Assembly: GCA_029216955.1 (NCBI GenBank) | Contig: JANAVB010015600.1 | Coordinates: forward strand, 35,661,997 to 35,725,996 | DNA: 64,000 nt | Direction of reading: 5' to 3' | Source of the DNA: Iris pallida | Lineage: Eukaryota; Streptophyta; Magnoliopsida; Asparagales; Iridaceae | Shown here: positions 1 through 10,674 of the stretch, one piece after another | How the letters are laid out: every line of letters begins with the position of its first letter | Position numbering within the stretch: the first letter of the stretch is position 1 | Notes under the pieces: model-generated | What the model was told of the DNA's origin: nothing | Database searches by the model: none | The model's input: the letters and a program-made list of their open reading frames with translations, nothing else | Position numbers and translations under genes: made by a program

Positions 1-17
1 AAAAAACTAAATTACAC

Positions 18-612
18 GTTTTAACACTGGAAATGACCATTCTCCGTCTTAATTAGGACGGAGAATGGCATTCTCCGTCTTAATTAGGACGGAGAATGAC
101 ATTCTCCGTTTCCGTCTTAATTAGGACCGAGAATGGCTTCTCCGTTTTATTTAAGACGGAGAATGGCATTCTCCGTCCTAATTAACACGGAGAATGGCAT
201 TCTCCGTGTTTCTAACACGGAGAATGGTCATTCTCCTGCGTTTTAACACTAGAATGACCATTCTCCGTGATAAATTACACGGAGAATGGCATTCTCCGTC
301 CTAATTAAGACGGAGAATGGTCATTCTCCGTTTAATTTAGCACGGAGAATGGCCATTCTCCGTCTTAATTAGGACGGAGAATGCCATTCTCCGTTTTATT
401 TAACACGGAGAATGACATTCTCCGTTTCATTTAACACGGAGAATGGCATTCTCCGTGTTTCTAACACGAAGAATGGTCATTCTCCTGCGTTTTAACACTG
501 GAATGACCATTCTCCGTGTAAATTAAGACGGAGAATGTCATTCTCCGTCCTAATTAAGACGGAGAATGGTCATTCTCCGTGTAAATTAAGACGGAGAATG
601 CCATTCTCCTGC
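18..612. repeat. Array of palindromic 20-mers (ACGGAGAATG-CATTCTCCGT)
   Basis: About twenty copies of a near-perfect palindrome, ACGGAGAATGnCATTCTCCGT, are separated by 9-12 bp AT-rich spacers such as CTTAATTAGG, TTTATTTAA or GTTTCTAAC. A higher-order pattern is visible: the variant CGTTTTAACACTnGAATGACC recurs near 18, 239 and 488, a spacing of about 220-250 bp. Arrays of short palindromes next to a non-coding tract are typical of the subterminal regions of plant CACTA transposons, but no CACTA terminus is in the window, so that assignment is inference. The array may continue left of the window. Confidence 0.85.
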
Positions 613-620
613 ATTTTATG

Positions 621-1269
621 GTTAGCTGAAACTTTGGAGGGCCATAACTTTTGACTGGGAGGTCGAAACGAGGTCCCGTTTGTCGCAAAATGAGCGTATC
701 GTCGAGGAGACTGAAAGTAACAGCTTCATCGTTAGACGGCCTTCCGAAATTTTAGATTCGCAAAAAAATAATGTTTGGACCTCCGTTTTAGCACTTTTGT
801 CGTTCGTCCCGGTCTTTCCGAAATTTTTCGACGAGTTTTTGAAGATTTTTGAGGAGAAAACCTAGATTCGAAAGTGAGCAGCGTATGGAAGAAGATGGAG
901 TATTGAAACGTTTTTTAAGAGCAGTTTTGTGGGTGTTTCCAATAAATTAAAAGGAAGGGCAAAAGGGTCATTTGGAACCCGCTTTGGATAAGTTTCTCTA
1001 ATTCTGGGCACGCGATGAAAGTTTTTTTAGCGGTGGGTTTTACATAAAACTTTTTTAGTTTTTGGGCATTTCATAAATCTTCCCATCCTAACATGTGACT
1101 AATTCTCAAATACATATAGATGAATCAATGTTGCAGTTTAATCATCAAGAAAACAGTTTAAAATTACATTAATCTCAGAATTCATCATTTCGAAAACAAG
1201 TATCAGTAATATTGGGGAAACCCAAATCGAATTCGAAATTAAATTAATAATTCAAAACTAAATGTTGGA
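621..1269. other. Non-coding stretch after the palindrome array; 61-codon ORF unsupported
   Basis: No recognisable gene. An open frame at 680-865 (61 codons) matches no family I know and has no splice or codon context supporting it. It may be subterminal sequence of the same putative CACTA-type element. The rest is AT-rich. Confidence 0.4.
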
Positions 1270-1960
1270 AATTAAAGACACACATGTGCACGTGTCCCTC
1301 GAGTCTACTCGTGTCACCCAGAGCCGGATACGGCGTGTCCACTCAACACGAACACCTCTCATGCACACACAGACACGCTGTCTCGTGCACGCGTGCACTC
1401 GTGTCTAGGACACGACACACGACACGACACAACACGTGTGTGTGCACCTAGGTTCTCCACTACTATGGCTACGTCACCGACACTCTGCATCGTGTCCACG
1501 AGACTCCAGGACGCGACACGAGACCCGTGTCAGAGGCGCTTGTGTCACGTACACAATGTAGCCAAGGGCCAGTGCGGGCTAGATTTCTCCCAATATACTC
1601 GATAATATAACCTGAAATTTTGTCAGTGTGGTGTCAGACACGTGGCCTAGGTGTCCACAAAATTTCGTGTCAAAACGTGCTATGTCGTGTCCGCTACAGT
1701 GCCCGACCAGCAGGGCACTGTGCGCAGCCTGCTGCGTGCGTGTTCGTGTCCTCGTGCTGACACGACACGACACTAAAACCAACTGAGTGCAACACGAAAT
1801 CAAACACGACACATAGCACTACAAATTCAATCAATTACATTTCAAAAATAGTGAAATAATCATGAGTGTGGCATTTCATCAAACACTTGCACATACACAT
1901 TGACACGTGTCCGATACGGACACCAAACGGACACGATTTCTAACCAAATTTTAGGGACAG
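1270..1960. repeat. GTGTC/GACAC-rich degenerate repeat region
   Basis: CGTGTC and its complement GACACG occur dozens of times on both strands, often as ACACGACACGACAC runs or the palindromic GACACGTGTC. The flanking DNA is AT-rich and lacks the motif, so the boundaries are sharp by eye. No TIR or TSD could be fixed. Short open frames here (1393-1605 and 1579-1812) are by-products of the repeat. It may be a MITE-like or simple-sequence-derived element. Confidence 0.55.
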
Positions 1961-2920
1961 CTAGGGGACACCTAGATCTAGGCTAGGATGCAAAGAAATC
2001 AGAATAATAACACAATTTGAAGAGTTTTACCTATAGGTGCCAATGGCAAGAAAAATCCCAAAATAGAGTGTTCCTCCTTGCTTGCTCAAATTCCAAATTG
2101 ATCCCAAACTGAAATTTCTCTCCATGAACAACAAGTAGAGGTTGCTTAGATTCATATGCAAAAGATTTGGGTCAAAAAAGATTGATAATGAAAAAGTTAT
2201 GGATTAGGGAAGATGTCCATACCTTTCTTTTCTCTAAGTGTTGATTCAATACAAAGGAGACAAGAACTAAATGAAGAGAGTATTTATAGGGAGGGAAATC
2301 CTAGGTGGCTGGTCATAATGAATGGGAATTAGGGTTAGGGTTTAGTCTAGTGGGCTTTGGGCCAATTTGAATGATCATGGAAATCAAGTCATGAGTCTCA
2401 AGTCATTGAACCTAATCACTAATCCTCCTAAGTAACCTAACTTGGGTTGACTTAAGTTAGACTAGGGTCTCACCATGCTAATCAAGTCACCATAACCAGG
2501 GTCAACATCTAGGTTAGTCTCTTAAGTCACAACTAGTAAAAGTCAAAATTAACAATCATCAATCCAATAATTAATCAATAATTCTAATAAGTCAAAATGA
2601 CCAAATTACCCCTAGGCTAAGAATGATAAATAGATATTCCAAATCACATGGTTAGGCTCTAGGTCAGACAGTCTCTAGGGTTTCACTAGCTGCACATCAA
2701 AATCACAAGTCATGATTTTTAAATAGTTTTAAAATGATTAAAAATCACCAAAAGTCATATCACGATTTAAATATTATAAATAAATAATTAAAATCACAAA
2801 ATTTTAAAATTACCCTCATTAAGAAAACTGGATGTTACACCTCTGCATGAGTTCCATGTAATGTTCAGTGTGTGATCTCTACATGAAGTATTTATTCAAG
2901 GGGTGATGGAACTAAGCCAT
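1961..2920. other. AT-rich non-coding DNA, no gene seen
   Basis: No open frame, RNA gene or element boundary could be supported. The right end is the 5' flank of Element A. Because the next PAT1 exon lies downstream, this segment may itself be PAT1 intron; that is inference. Confidence 0.4.
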
Positions 2921-2925
2921 GTGGT

Positions 2926-3899
2926 GTCACGCCCCGCTCCCGCAGGAGCGATCGTCCTCGCTAAGGCGTGATGCCGCACGGGCCTAGGTTGCGCCCGTGC
3001 AAGGCCAAGTCCAGAAACGGCCGATTTGAGCTAGGCCACAGAGTCGCACAGAGTGTCCCCCATTTGCAGCGGAAAGTAAATGAACACAAGTTGAAGCGAA
3101 TTCAAGTGCTTTATTGATATTCAAGAAGTTTACAGGCGGCGCTAGGCCGATATTACAATTCGCTCAAGCTCTCTCTCTCTCTGAAACATAAAAGGTGTGC
3201 CAAGTGGCTTACAAGATGGAATGATTCATGGCGATGTTCCGATACATTATGTCCTGTATAGGGTGCTTCAGCTTCTTGCAACGTTCCAAGGCTCCAGAGA
3301 TAGCTCCGCGCCTTAGCACGTTCGAGGAAAGCTCCGCACCCGCCGACGTTTCCTGCTTCCTGCAAGCAGACTGTGGGGTTATCAGTACATTGTTATGCAC
3401 TGGTGGGGAGGCTAGCTCGTCCACAATGCTATCATTACCAAACACGTTCTATTTACTTTTGTGCATCTCTATCATTCATTGTCTTTCTAATCTTTCCTTA
3501 GGATCAATTTCATGGCATCTTTCATAGGCTATCTCGTGTTGCCAATTTCAAGTGTCGTATGGAAATAAATGCCTGTCTTACCCATACTTACCGTCCGGCC
3601 TTCCCTGTCCAAAGTAAACCAAGTTAGTCAACAATTCATATGTAATAACTTAACGTGATTTTTGTAAACATTCAGTGTTCAAGGGCGTGTCCCTGCCTCA
3701 GGTTCTAGCGCGTCGTAGGCGTGTCTTCTTTTAACTCATTGCATGAAGTACTCTTTATCATTTGGTGTGATACACTTCAAGCCCGTTCAGTAGGCGCTTT
3801 GTTCAGTTAACTTAGACTACTTTGATTTCAATGCAAGGACTTGCACGTGGATTGCCACCAGTAAAGCCCACTTAAATCTATATGCACCGGTCGCTGGCA
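2926..3899 (-). repeat. Inverted partial LTR at the left end of Element A
   Basis: This is the reverse complement of 8594-9565 in the 3' LTR of Element A, with few mismatches. Its first ~655 bp are also the reverse complement of the forward LTR fragment 3903-4558. The two arms therefore form a long hairpin with a spacer of about 320 bp. Matching 99-codon frames at 3228-3527 (+) and 3958-4257 (-) simply reflect this inversion and are not genes. Confidence 0.9.
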
Positions 3900-3902
3900 A
3901 TA

Positions 3903-4558
3903 GGTAAGACATGCATTTATTTCCATACGACACTTGAAATTGGCAACACGAGATAGGCTATGAAAGATGCCATAAAATTGATCCTAAAGAAAGATTAGAA
4001 AGACAATGAATGATAGAGATGCACAAAAGTAAATAGAACGTGTTTGGTAATGATAGCATTGTGGGTGAGCTAGCCTCCCCACCAGTGCATAACAATGTAC
4101 TGATAACCCCACAGTCTGCTTGCAGGAAGCAGGAAACGTCGGCGGGTGCGGAGCTTTCCTCGAACGTGCTAAGGCGCGGAGCTATCTCTGGAGCCTTGGA
4201 ACGTTGCAAGAAGCTGAAGCACCCTATACAGGACATAATGTATTGGAACATCGCCATGAATCATTCCATCTTGTAAGCCACTTGGCACGCCTTTTATGTT
4301 TCAGAGAGGGAGAGCTTGAGCGAATTGTAATATCGGCCTAGCGCCGCCTGTAAACTTCTTGAATATCAATAAAGCACTTGAATTCGCTTCAACTTGTGTT
4401 TATTTACTTTCCGCTGCAAATGGGGGACACTCTGTGCGACTCTGTGGCCTAGCTCAAATCGGCCGTTTCTGGACTTGGCCTTGCACGGGCGCAACCTAGG
4501 CCCGTGCGGCATCACGCCTTAGCGAGGACGATCGCTCCTACGGGAGCGGGACGTGACA
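3903..4558 (+). repeat. Truncated 5' LTR of Element A
   Basis: This matches 8911-9565 of the 3' LTR, including the AATAAA signal shortly before the conserved U5 block, and ends in GTGACA three bases before the primer site. The U3 part and TGTAATGACC start are missing. The sequence switches to the inverted copy at 3900-3902. Confidence 0.9.
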
Positions 4559-4561
4559 GAT

Positions 4562-4573
4562 TGGTATCAGAGC
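4562..4573 (+). promoter_or_regulatory. Primer binding site (tRNA-iMet) of Element A
   Basis: TGGTATCAGAGC is complementary to the 3' end of plant initiator tRNA-Met and lies three bases after the LTR end. The following bases (ACGGCTTTACGTCCTTGG) are shared with Element B at 39084 and, more loosely, with Element C at 45802. Confidence 0.9.
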
Positions 4574-6028
4574 ACGGCTTTACGTCCTTGGACTTCATTT
4601 CGATTTTCTCAGTTTTGAAAGCTCGTTGAAACAAAAGAAGGATACGCTCTCTCTCGTTGTGCCTTGGGATGTTCCATACAATAAGTCTAATATTTTTAAA
4701 AGCTCGTACAAGTACTCGGTTGAAGGGATCGATAGGCGAAGGCCTTTGTGCCGAACCACACGTACTTGAGTTGGAAGGAACCGATGCTAAGAGTTAGCAA
4801 AACGCAAGACGTGCTTGAATAACCTTACGTTGACAATTGAGAACGAGCACGCGAGACCGAAGTATAGTTCGAACGGGATGGTTATGCACGCAGTCTTTTG
4901 GCTAAGTTGTGCAGAGTATCGCGCACCTAGACCTTCTGGTGCAAATGAGTTGCGAGCGATATCAAGTACCGCTCGGTCGGGAATGGAGATACACTTAGAG
5001 TGTATATCGATGGAAACGTTATCAAACTAACGCTTAGGCGTGCATGGAAGATTTATTGGATTTTGAGGATTTGTGCGAACGACTTAGTACGTCGAGGCGA
5101 CGTGAGCGATTACGTTAGAGATTCGTCGAACGAATCTGAAGGATGTCTTAGCGCGTGATGCAAATGTGATTGTGGATTAAATAGGATGGCTTGAACCCGA
5201 GTGGTGTATGTGATAAGTTCGGAGAAGAATAAGAATGAATATCGACGACTAGATCGTATGGCTCGAATCCGAGTGGTGTATGGATGTTCTTGGAAAATCA
5301 TTCAAGCGAAAATTGAGGATTTCGAAACACAACGAGTACGTCGGCGAGGCGATGCGATCGCACAAAGCCTTAGAACGTGTCACGCTTAGTTGGCCGTGAC
5401 TTCGAATGTCCCGAACGAGATGTCGTTCGGACAACTTGTCAATGGACAACGCAAATTAGAAAACGATTCGGAACGATGAATGAAAATGAATGGTCTTTAT
5501 CGAGGAAACTTAGAGGATCACGCGTACGATTTTGGATTGATTCAAATAAATTGTGACTTGAGTTTGGACAACGATCTTGAAACTAGCTTGAGGAATAGCG
5601 ATCAAACTTGATCTTGAATATCAAGAAAATTGTGGAATATCCAACTCGGACAACAGCATCAACGCACGACTCGAAATCGGTTGCAAAGGAAGATCGTCAG
5701 GTTACGCATATCGTCGATGGTATTGAGGCGTATCAAAGATCGATGTGCGATAACTCGGGGGTACTCTGACTCGGCGAATGTCGATCGTGCAAATGTCATT
5801 GTTCCGTTGGATGCTATACTTGGGATGTTAAAGATGTGTCGAGGGAAAGATAGATTTGGCTCGAGGATTTTCTAGTCGAATGCATGACGGTCAGACTATC
5901 GAATTGATTTGGCTTGGATGAAAATGTGAATGCTTGGATTTGCTTCGTTGACAACCACAACGTTGACGTTCTTGTCTTATGCGAGCGCAACTCCAGCCTC
6001 GCACATGCGTCGCGCCGGATTATGACGA

Positions 6029-6078
6029 TCACTCCGCGTGAGCGTTGATATGGTGATTCATACAGCGGGAGTGATTGA
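6029..6078 (+). other. Conserved hairpin 1 (Element A copy)
   Basis: GATCACTCCGC (6029-6039) pairs with GCGGGAGTGATT (6067-6078) with one bulged G. An inner stem TATG/CATA closes a GTGATT loop. The Element B copy at 41648-41699 keeps the stem, the bulge and the loop although the stem sequence differs. Confidence 0.65.
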
Positions 6079-6250
6079 ACTTGGATGGCGTGGCAATCTG
6101 ATTGCTTCGACTTGTGGTTTGACACGAAGGTGGACTCGAGAATGAATTTGTGTGCTTGAAGAATTGAACTTGAGGATTGAGTAGGTCCAATCCGCGTATC
6201 GAGAATGGGTTAGTCTAAAACTCATACAAGAGTTACGTCATGATGAGAAT

Positions 6251-6302
6251 GATTATTCCGCGGGAGCGTTGCATGGTGATTCATGAACCGCCGTGGATAA
6301 TC
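6251..6302 (+). other. Conserved hairpin 2 (Element A copy)
   Basis: GATTATTCCGCGG (6251-6263) pairs with CCGTGGATAATC (6291-6302): 12 pairs, one bulged T and one G-T wobble. The loop repeats the GAGCGTTG-ATGGTGATTCAT motif of hairpin 1, so the two look like diverged duplicates about 220 bp apart. The Element B counterpart is at 41889-41935. Confidence 0.65.
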
Positions 6303-7532
6303 GGACTCGCGTGAGATTGGGGCGCAATGTATTGTCGAGCTGGATGACCTCGTGATCGAATACATGAATTGGTTAGAATTGGTGAATTGAATGGAATCGA
6401 ATATGTGCAACGATGTCTTGATGCGAATAGGTGATCGTGCTCGATGTTTAGGAATTTGAGTGAAACGAACTTGGGTAGAAATTTTCGTACAAACGAACAA
6501 ATGGTTTGACCATAGAATTTGGGGGCGAGCGTCGTGCAACGACCTTGCACGATGAGCCACGGACTTGACTTGTAACTATGACCTTGTGAGCTGACCTAGC
6601 GGATAGGCGGACGACCCTATGTCGAGTGATTGAATTTGTGCGATTGACCTTACAGTATCGTCTGGACGGACGATAGACTTGGGCAGCAATACTTAGAGTA
6701 GGACGGGAACAGGGAGTGTGCCTGAACGACGATGAGATTGGCCCCAAACAAAGCGAATGATAGGAATGGATGATGCGCAATTAAAGTTGGGATAACGAAT
6801 TGAATCATTGATAGGAAGACGGACTCGATGATAGTACAATACTTGGTCTTGAATCGGACGGAAATTACTTAGACTTGGTCAACCCCGCTAAGAAGAAATC
6901 GTATTGATTTCATTGACAAGAGCGCTTGAGAAGCGAATCGAATAATCTCGAGGACCGAGATAAACGATATGTGATACACACATGAGTTCGGTTTTAAATC
7001 GAAGTTAGCAAAACGATCGGCAAATCGAAACTATCACGAGTAGCTTGTCCGACTTCGCTAGTCGCTAAGCTTGGTTGAAATGTACGTATTCGGGGGACGC
7101 CTTGAATGCGTGCACGATCCAAACTCAGCGATATGATGAACTCGAATGCAGCTGCAAGTGGGTGTTGCGATGCGCATGAACGAATGAATGAGTTTGCCTC
7201 AGCCTACGACTCTCGAGTTTGATAAATTTCTACGTGCCTCGTGCGACCATTTCAGTCCCATGACACGTCGAAATAGCAACCAAGTCGAAGAAACGCTTGA
7301 ATTGAATAAGTACCATCAACTCTAAAATAAATGAAAAGTTATTCAATAAAATCGACGAAATGTACGCAGACACGAAACTTGGAAATGTATCGAGTATAGT
7401 TCGATGCCATCGAGCAATAAAGCCAGTCGATAGGAATTGTCTACGATACGCACACGACATGAGTTAGGGAACGGTAGGATGACCTGCACTCAGGAAGTCT
7501 CGAGGACGAGACTTGTTTTGAGTGGTGTATTA

Positions 7533-9565
7533 TGTAATGACCCGCTCCGCCCTAGCGGAACGCCGATTCAAACGGCAAGTGCAACGACTCGAACGAGCCG
7601 TCGACCCGAAGAGTTGGCATCGACCTGATGAAGAATCGATGCAAGGCTTACATTGGCCCGTCAAGATGAATCCAGACTTAGACTTTCAAAGGCGCGCTCG
7701 GAGTATCGCTCGGCCGATGCGAACATCGCTAAGGTGGGTGGCTCCTATGAACCCGTCTTTGCTTAGCCTAGACACATAACAATACGGACACTATCACTGA
7801 AATCGCTAGGCGATAACACCGCGCATGTTAATAAATGACCCAACGCACCTAGCTAAGGGATTAATCCCATCTTGTATGCTTGTATAGAATATGGAAAGGA
7901 ACTTGGAAAAATGTGAACTCTCGCACCGCGCTCCACGCTCGTGCTAAGGCACAAGCTTACGTTCAAGTCCCTCATGCGTCCAACAATGAAACAATGAATG
8001 GTTTACAACAATGAAACGGGAAGACTATCAACATAGTCGTTCCGAGTAGAGTTTAGCAACATTGAAAGATTATGGGACCGATGGGTCGCCAAGGCGACTC
8101 CCGCACGGGGAGTTGCATAATGTATGAATGAAAGAATGAATGAATATGTGAATGAATCAATGAACGGACAAGTGAAAGAAAGAAAAGAAAGAATGAAGAA
8201 AAGATAAGAAAGAAAGAAATGGTTAGCGACAGGTATGACGGGCACGTGGCAGCGGGGCTCGCTATCCGCGCTGCACGGACGTCAACCTGGTCGATAACGC
8301 ATTATGGCTAAGGGTTAGCCTACGGCTCGGAGACAGCCGTTAAGTTAAAATGACAATAAAATACGAAATGGTCGTGGACGGCTCGTGCACGAGCGAAAAG
8401 GGATTCCAAGGGCAACGAACGACGTTTTCGTGGCCGGCCTAGGCGGAATCATGGCCTACGGGCGGACAGAATGTGCAGGCTTGGGCACATAACCAAACGT
8501 AGGGCCGGTTATTCAATAGTCTATCAAGGTGTACCAGCCATCACGCTTGATAGATGAGAATGCCACAGGAGAAAATGTCCAAAATGGCTGACATGCCAGC
8601 GACCCGTGCATATAGATTTAAGTGGGCTTTACTGGTGGCAATCCACGTGCAAGTCCTTGCATTGAAATCAAAGTAATCTAAGTTAACTGAACAAAGCGCC
8701 TACTGAACGGGCTTGAAGTGTATCACACCAAATGATAAAGAGTACTTCATGCAATAAGTTAAAAGAAGACACGCCTACGACGCGCTAGAACCTAAGGCAG
8801 GGACACGCCCTTGAACACTGAATGTTTACAAAAATCACGTTAAGTTATTACATATGAATTGTTGACTAACTTGGTTTACTTTGGACAGGGAAGGCCGGAC
8901 GGTAAGTATGGGTAAGACAGACATTTATTTCCATACGACACTTGAAATTGGCAACACGAGATAGGCTATGAACGATGCCATAAAATTGATCCTAAGGAAA
9001 GATTAGAAAGACAATGAATGATAGAGATGCACAAAAGTAAATAGAACGTGTTTGGTAATGATAGCATTGTGGGCGAGCTAGCCTCTCCACCAGTGCATAA
9101 CAATGTACTGATAACCCCACAGTCTGCTTGCAGGAAGCAGGAAACGTCGGCGGGTGCGGAGCTTTCCTCGAACGTGCTAAGGCGCGGAGCTATCTCTGGA
9201 GCCTTGGAACGTTGCAAGAAGCTGAAGCACCCTATACAGGACATAATGTATCGGAACATCGCCATGAATCATTCCATCTTGTAAGCCACTTGGCACGCCT
9301 TTTATGTTTCAGAGAGAGAGAGCTTGAGCGAATTGTAATATCGGCCTAGCGCCGCCTGTAAACTTCTTGAATATCAATAAAGCACTTGAATTCGCTTCAA
9401 CTTGTGTTCATTTACTTTCCGCTGCAAATGGGGGACACTCTGTGCGACTCTGTGGCCTAGCTCAAATCGGCCGTTTCTGGACTTGGCCTTGCACGGGCGC
9501 AACCTAGGCCCGTGCGGCATCACGCCTTAGCGAGGACGATCGCTCCTACGGGAGCGGGGCGTGAC
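7533..9565 (+). repeat. 3' LTR of Element A (about 2.03 kb)
   Basis: It starts TGTAATGACCCG, directly after the chromovirus-like pre-LTR tract, and ends GGGGCGTGAC. It contains a GAAA/GAAT-rich simple repeat at about 8120-8220 and an AATAAA signal at 9376-9381 followed by the conserved U5 block. Frames such as 8966-9265 (-) and 9048-9284 (+) are LTR sequence, not genes. Confidence 0.9.
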
Positions 9566-9570
9566 GTGGT

Positions 9571-10409
9571 CAGTTAGAGGGTCAGATGGTGCTAGTTCAC
9601 AGACAAGTGACAATTGATCGCAGAGCTTTCCACACTTCAAACGTGGAGTTAGTTCAATAGAGCCTTTTGGATGTTCTGTGGAAATATAAGCATTTTTCAT
9701 AGAGGAGTCCTTACCCTAATTAGGTGGTAGTGTTTTGAACATCTGATACCCAAGGTACGAAGGTTTCAGAAGGTGCCGTCCTTATCTTGGTCACATCCAG
9801 GTATGCTCTATTTCTTGGTGTAAACTCGAGATGGTTTAGCTGGATTTGGTAAGTCCTACTTTTTTAAGGCCTGGCCTAGTGCCAAATGTAGGCTTCAGAG
9901 TTTGCTTTAAACTACTGGAGAGTACTGGACTGCATTAACCAGTTATTTGGTGACATCGTAAAGTTTTGTTAGTTTCATATTGATGTGAAGTACATGGTAT
10001 CATACAAAGATGGCTAGGAAACCTCTTCCACCACCGCTAATTGATTTAGCCTTTAAGTTCCTTCATTCGAGTCCATTGGACATTACATGGAAACATTAAT
10101 CTGCAGAAGAAAAACATACTATTTTGCTTACATCCTAGTTATCTGAAGCTGCGGGATCCTTCTGGATTTCCCTCTTCTGATTATAATATACATCACTGCC
10201 TTATTAATAATAATCGTCAGAAAGGTTAGGCATGGATGCTGATTGAAGTTGTTTTCTTGCCATTTTTTTATATCCGTCTGTTAGATGGTACTGTTATTTT
10301 CTTATTCTTTAAGCAGTTGTCATCTCTATTAAATTCTTTTGTTTGGATCTCTTCTCTTCCTCTTTTCGCTTCAACGAGAACTGATTTACCTTCCAATTGC
10401 TGTTTTCAG
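9571..10409 (+). other. Probable PAT1 intron segment
   Basis: No gene. The sequence is T-rich, intron-like, and ends with a pyrimidine tract and CAG at 10407-10409 directly before the PAT1 exon. I looked for the preceding PAT1 exon here and found no convincing candidate. Confidence 0.5.
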
Positions 10410-10479
10410 TTAAATAGAGTTGTTAGTGAACCAAGGAGTGCAGGAGTTATTGGTGATAGAGGACCTTTCTCAAGAGAAA
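10410..10479 (+). CDS. PAT1: PAT1 homologue, internal exon (partial gene)
   Basis: This 70-nt exon encodes LNRVVSEPRSAGVIGDRG followed by PFSRE. It closely resembles the N-terminal block of plant PAT1 proteins, where an LNR...GVIGDRG...FSRES segment follows the acidic start. The acceptor is TGTTTTCAG before 10410 and the donor is GTGAGT at 10480. It starts in phase 0 and leaves one base, which joins the first two bases of the 22377 exon as a serine codon; the protein then continues SSSADWTQ, as expected for the family. The upstream coding exon with the initiator Met is not visible. PAT1 proteins link deadenylated mRNA, the Lsm1-7 ring and decapping factors in cytoplasmic P-bodies. Confidence 0.85.
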
Positions 10480-10674
10480 GTGAGTATTCCTGTTGTTTAG
10501 CCATTTCTGATTCTGTTTTGTTAGATTTGTTTCACCACCGAAGTAATCAACAAATATTAAAAGCAGTGATTAGTTGCAGTTCATCTAGATATGTATCTTA
10601 TTCTTTATTTATCTTAGATACTGTTCAGTTTTAGCTGAAACAAACATTATGATTAGTTCTATACTTATGAAATA

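Larger units (their letters stand above)
4574..7532 (+). other. Internal non-coding domain of Element A
   Basis: No gag, protease, integrase or reverse-transcriptase motif is present, and the open frames are short and unrelated to known domains. Long blocks resemble the internal region of Element B: for example 5611-5826 matches about 41307-41515, and 5976-6078 matches 41597-41699. The sequence before the 3' LTR (about 7497-7532) contains CTCGAGGACGAGACTTG, like the pre-LTR tract of plant chromoviruses. Confidence 0.75.
2921..9570 (+). mobile_element. Element A: non-autonomous LTR retrotransposon with aberrant inverted left end
   Basis: The block 2926-9565 is bounded by the direct repeat GTGGT (2921-2925 and 9566-9570), a plausible 5-bp TSD. 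Order: inverted LTR fragment (2926-3899), truncated forward 5' LTR (3903-4558), tRNA-iMet primer site (4562-4573), about 3 kb of internal DNA without protein domains, and a complete 3' LTR (7533-9565). Both outer ends are the LTR 3' (U5) terminus, reading GTCACGCCCC on the left and GGGGCGTGAC on the right. A normal insertion would have a U3 terminus (TGTAATGACCCG) on the left. It resembles LARD-type non-autonomous elements. LTR ends and primer site resemble those of the chromovirus C at 44054. Confidence 0.85.

Noticed and set aside
1..620. CRISPR-like array
   Set aside because: The units are palindromes with short, low-complexity, recurring spacers in a plant genome; there are no unique spacers or cas genes.
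680..865. 61-codon small protein
   Set aside because: No known family, no conserved context, and a likely subterminal position in a transposon.
3228..4276. Pairs of 78- and 99-codon frames repeated at three places
   Set aside because: They are LTR sequence of Element A read on both strands. They recur because the LTR is present three times; no domain is recognisable.
4562..4573. tRNA gene at the TGGTATCAGAGC sites
   Set aside because: These are retroelement primer-binding sites following LTR ends; no cloverleaf surrounds them.
10236..10634. 132-codon open frame as a complete gene
   Set aside because: Only 10410-10479 resembles a protein, and it is bounded by good splice sites; the rest of the frame is intron.
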